From positions 1-13,595 of the forward strand of contig DQUX01000032.1 in NCBI GenBank assembly GCA_015662065.1: a DNA stretch of 13,595 nucleotides. The letters are read 5' to 3'. The notes beneath the pieces were generated by a model. The model did no database searches. It was given only the letters and a program-made list of their open reading frames with translations, and had not been told where the DNA came from. The translations under genes were made by a program, and so were the position numbers. Source of the stretch: Anaerolineales bacterium (GTDB lineage: Bacteria > Chloroflexota > Anaerolineae > B4-G1 > DUEL01). Within the stretch, counting starts at the first letter, position 1; each line of letters opens with the position of its first letter. Below, piece by piece: positions 12,458 through 13,595 of this stretch.

Positions 12458-13595
12458 CAGCGATGAGACGGCGCGACTTGCTGGGGCTATTCTGCCTGTC
12501 GCTGGCCGTGCGGCTGGGCGTGGCCGCCCTGATCCCCCGTCCCGGCTATATGGACACGGCCTACTACGCCGCCGGCGCGGTGCGGCTGGCTCAAAGCGGC
12601 GGCCTCAGCGAGCCTTTCCTCTGGAACTACCTGGACGACCCGACGGGCATCCCCCACCCCGGCTTCCTCTACTGGATGCCATTCCCCTCGCTGCTGGCGG
12701 CCCCCTTCGCCGCTCTTTTCCCCGGCTCGTTCTTTGCTCTCCAACTTCCCTTCGTCCTTCTCTCCGCGCTGCTCCCCCTCGTCGCCTACGCCCTGGCCTG
12801 GGAAGCCACTGGCCGACGGCGCACGGCCCGGCTGGCGGGTCTCCTCACCCTCTTCAGCGGCTTCTTCTTCCCCTACTGGACGCTCCCCGAGACCTTCGCC
12901 CCCTTCGCCTTTTTCGGGAGCCTGGCCCTGTGGCTGGCCGGACATCGGAAGCTGGAGGCTGGAAGCTGGAAGCTAGTCGCTGGTCGCTGGCTGCTGGTCG
13001 GTGTACTGACTGGACTGGCCCACCTGACTCGTGCCGACGGCATTCTGCTCCTCCCCCTGGTTGCCCTCGCTCCCCTGGCCTCGTCCCAATCACGCAACAT
13101 ATCATCCCGAGCTTGCCGAGGGACGCAACACGCAACACGTTTTGTCATTTGTCATTTGTCATTTGTCATTCTGGGCTACCTGCTCGTGATGGGGCACTGG
13201 TTCCTCCGCAACCTGGCGACCATCGGGAGCCTCCTCTCCCCGGCCGGGGCCAAGACCCTCTGGCTCACGAACTACGACGACCTGTTCTGCTACCGGTGCG
13301 ACCTCTCCCCCCACTCCTATCTGGCCTGGGGTTGGGGGAACATCCTCCGCTCGAAACTGTGGGCGCTGGGAGTCAACCTGGAGCGGTTCCTGGCGGAGGA
13401 TTGCCTGGTCTTCCTGCTGCCCTTCGTCCTCATCGGCCTCTATCGCCTGCGCCGCTACCCTGCAATCTCCTCCTCACTTGCCTACTTGCCACTTGCCTAC
13501 TTGCTCCACTCTCTCGCCTTCACCTTCCCCGGTCCCCGCGGCGGCTTCTTCCACGCCAGCGCGGCGGCGTTGCCTGCGCTCTTTGCCGCCGGGGC
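12454..13595 (+). CDS. GT39-type membrane glycosyltransferase with several in-frame repeat blocks (3' end beyond window)
   Basis: ATG 12454 overlaps the preceding stop (ATGA); the frame stays open for 380 codons to the window edge. A second in-frame ATG at 12463 would drop three residues. RPGYMDTAYYAAGAVRLAQ (29-47, D34) is the first outer loop; FLWNYLDDPTGIPHPGFLYW (55-74) and YWTLPETFAPF (141-151) fit GT39-like enzymes. HLTRADGILLLP (190-201) and MGHWFLRNL are the conserved inner motif and following helix. YDDLFCYRCDLSPHSYLAWGWG follows in a later outer loop. Between these motifs the protein carries KLEAGSWKLVAGRW (166-179), SRNISSRACRGTQHATR (213-229), FVICHLSFVI (230-239) and LAYLPLAYL, all encoded by repeat DNA. 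The frame survives every block, so it is scored as functional, but the missing 3' part prevents certainty. Confidence 0.83.
   Translation, partial: MTAMRRRDLLGLFCLSLAVRLGVAALIPRPGYMDTAYYAAGAVRLAQSGGLSEPFLWNYLDDPTGIPHPGFLYWMPFPSLLAAPFAALFPGSFFALQLPFVLLSALLPLVAYALAWEATGRRRTARLAGLLTLFSGFFFPYWTLPETFAPFAFFGSLALWLAGHRKLEAGSWKLVAGRWLLVGVLTGLAHLTRADGILLLPLVALAPLASSQSRNISSRACRGTQHATRFVICHLSFVILGYLLVMGHWFLRNLATIGSLLSPAGAKTLWLTNYDDLFCYRCDLSPHSYLAWGWGNILRSKLWALGVNLERFLAEDCLVFLLPFVLIGLYRLRRYPAISSSLAYLPLAYLLHSLAFTFPGPRGGFFHASAAALPALFAAG
12947..13002 (+). repeat. 7-bp tandem repeat, eight copies, inside a coding region
   Basis: Eight contiguous 7-mers: GGAAGCT, GGAGGCT, GGAAGCT, GGAAGCT, AGTCGCT, GGTCGCT, GGCTGCT, GGTCGGT. 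The first four are near-identical and the later ones drift by one or two bases per step. Since three units equal seven codons, the array encodes a heptapeptide echo, KLEAGSW then KLVAGRW, running into LLVGV. It sits where related enzymes have a short basic loop between two helices. Confidence 0.85.
13092..13139 (+). repeat. Mixed repeat block: ACGCAAC units flanking a CCCGAG...GAGGG segment
   Basis: ACGCAAC occurs at 13092-13098, 13123-13129 and 13130-13136, the last two in tandem and followed by ACG. Between the first and second copies lies ATCATCCCGAGCTTGCCGAG followed by GG, whose ends TCCC and GGGA (13104-13122) can pair imperfectly. This part resembles the short CATCCCGAGC...GAGGGA dispersed repeats seen in many bacterial genomes. 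The block is translated as RNISSRACRGTQHATR. Confidence 0.6.
13141..13170 (+). repeat. Perfect TTTGTCA heptad array, four copies plus TT
   Basis: TTTGTCA is repeated without error at 13141, 13148, 13155 and 13162, followed by TT. Its AT-rich composition is in sharp contrast with the surrounding gene. In any frame of this strand the unit encodes the same cyclic heptapeptide FVICHLS with no stop; the opposite orientation (TGACAAA) would contain TGA. Here it supplies FVICHLSFVI, the start of a membrane helix. Confidence 0.95.
13475..13504 (+). repeat. Perfect 2 x 15-bp direct repeat in a coding region
   Basis: CACTTGCCTACTTGC occurs at 13475-13489 and again, identical and adjacent, at 13490-13504. 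Each copy is itself built from two ACTTGCC-like heptads spaced by one base. It is translated within SSLAYLPLAYLLH at the start of a membrane helix. Confidence 0.85.

Noticed and set aside
12947..13170. CRISPR-like array
   Set aside because: Units are 7 bp, contiguous and without unique spacers, and they lie inside an open reading frame; no cas genes nearby.

Overview
The window is high-GC bacterial DNA in which every supported gene lies on the + strand, packed with 1-15 bp gaps or 4-10 bp overlaps. Gene style (YfhO-like, GT39, GT87 and PIG-V-like membrane glycosyltransferases in long paralogous runs, with low-complexity heptad repeats) suggests a member of Chloroflexota, probably Anaerolineae-like or related. 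This assignment comes from remembered family resemblance, not from a marker gene. No tRNA, rRNA, CRISPR array or transposase is visible.

Layout: the 3' end of a YfhO-like membrane protein (to 308); a GT39-type transferase (299-1942); a 61-bp gap with a weak hairpin and a -10-like hexamer; a membrane protein with a conserved WGGYL / VFVDGR-DLYG C-terminal region (2004-3518); two GT39-type enzymes (3515-4951 and 4953-7034); a GT87/DUF2029-type enzyme (7031-8251); a polytopic YDGQF-motif protein (8248-9345); another GT39-type enzyme (9357-10841); a decayed C-terminal fragment of a GT-C-like protein (about 10842-11291); a PIG-V/GT76-like protein (11288-12457); and a further GT39-type enzyme running off the right end (12454 onward).

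Several junctions are stop/start overlaps (ATGA at 3515, 8248 and 12454; GTGA at 7031 and 11288), so the block is probably one translationally coupled transcription unit, possibly with a second promoter near 1980. All intact genes look like GT-C-fold integral membrane proteins: an aspartate-rich motif in the first extracytoplasmic loop, many membrane helices, and often a C-terminal extracytoplasmic domain. GT-C enzymes use polyprenyl-phosphate-linked sugars, so the block probably decorates a surface glycan, glycolipid or protein. Donor, acceptor and linkage cannot be read from the sequence. No nucleotide-sugar enzyme, flippase, polymerase or soluble glycosyltransferase is present here.

The most unusual signal is a set of tandem and palindromic low-complexity repeats embedded in frame in only two of the genes (4953-7034 and 12454-end). 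They include a 15-bp repeat ending in a GC-rich hairpin, three different 7-bp-period arrays, a mixed block with ACGCAAC units, and a perfect 2 x 15-bp duplication. Most fall in predicted loops between membrane helices, and two blocks occupy what looks like the same loop in both paralogues. They resemble the heptanucleotide STRR elements of cyanobacteria in form and appear to have invaded coding DNA without breaking the frame.
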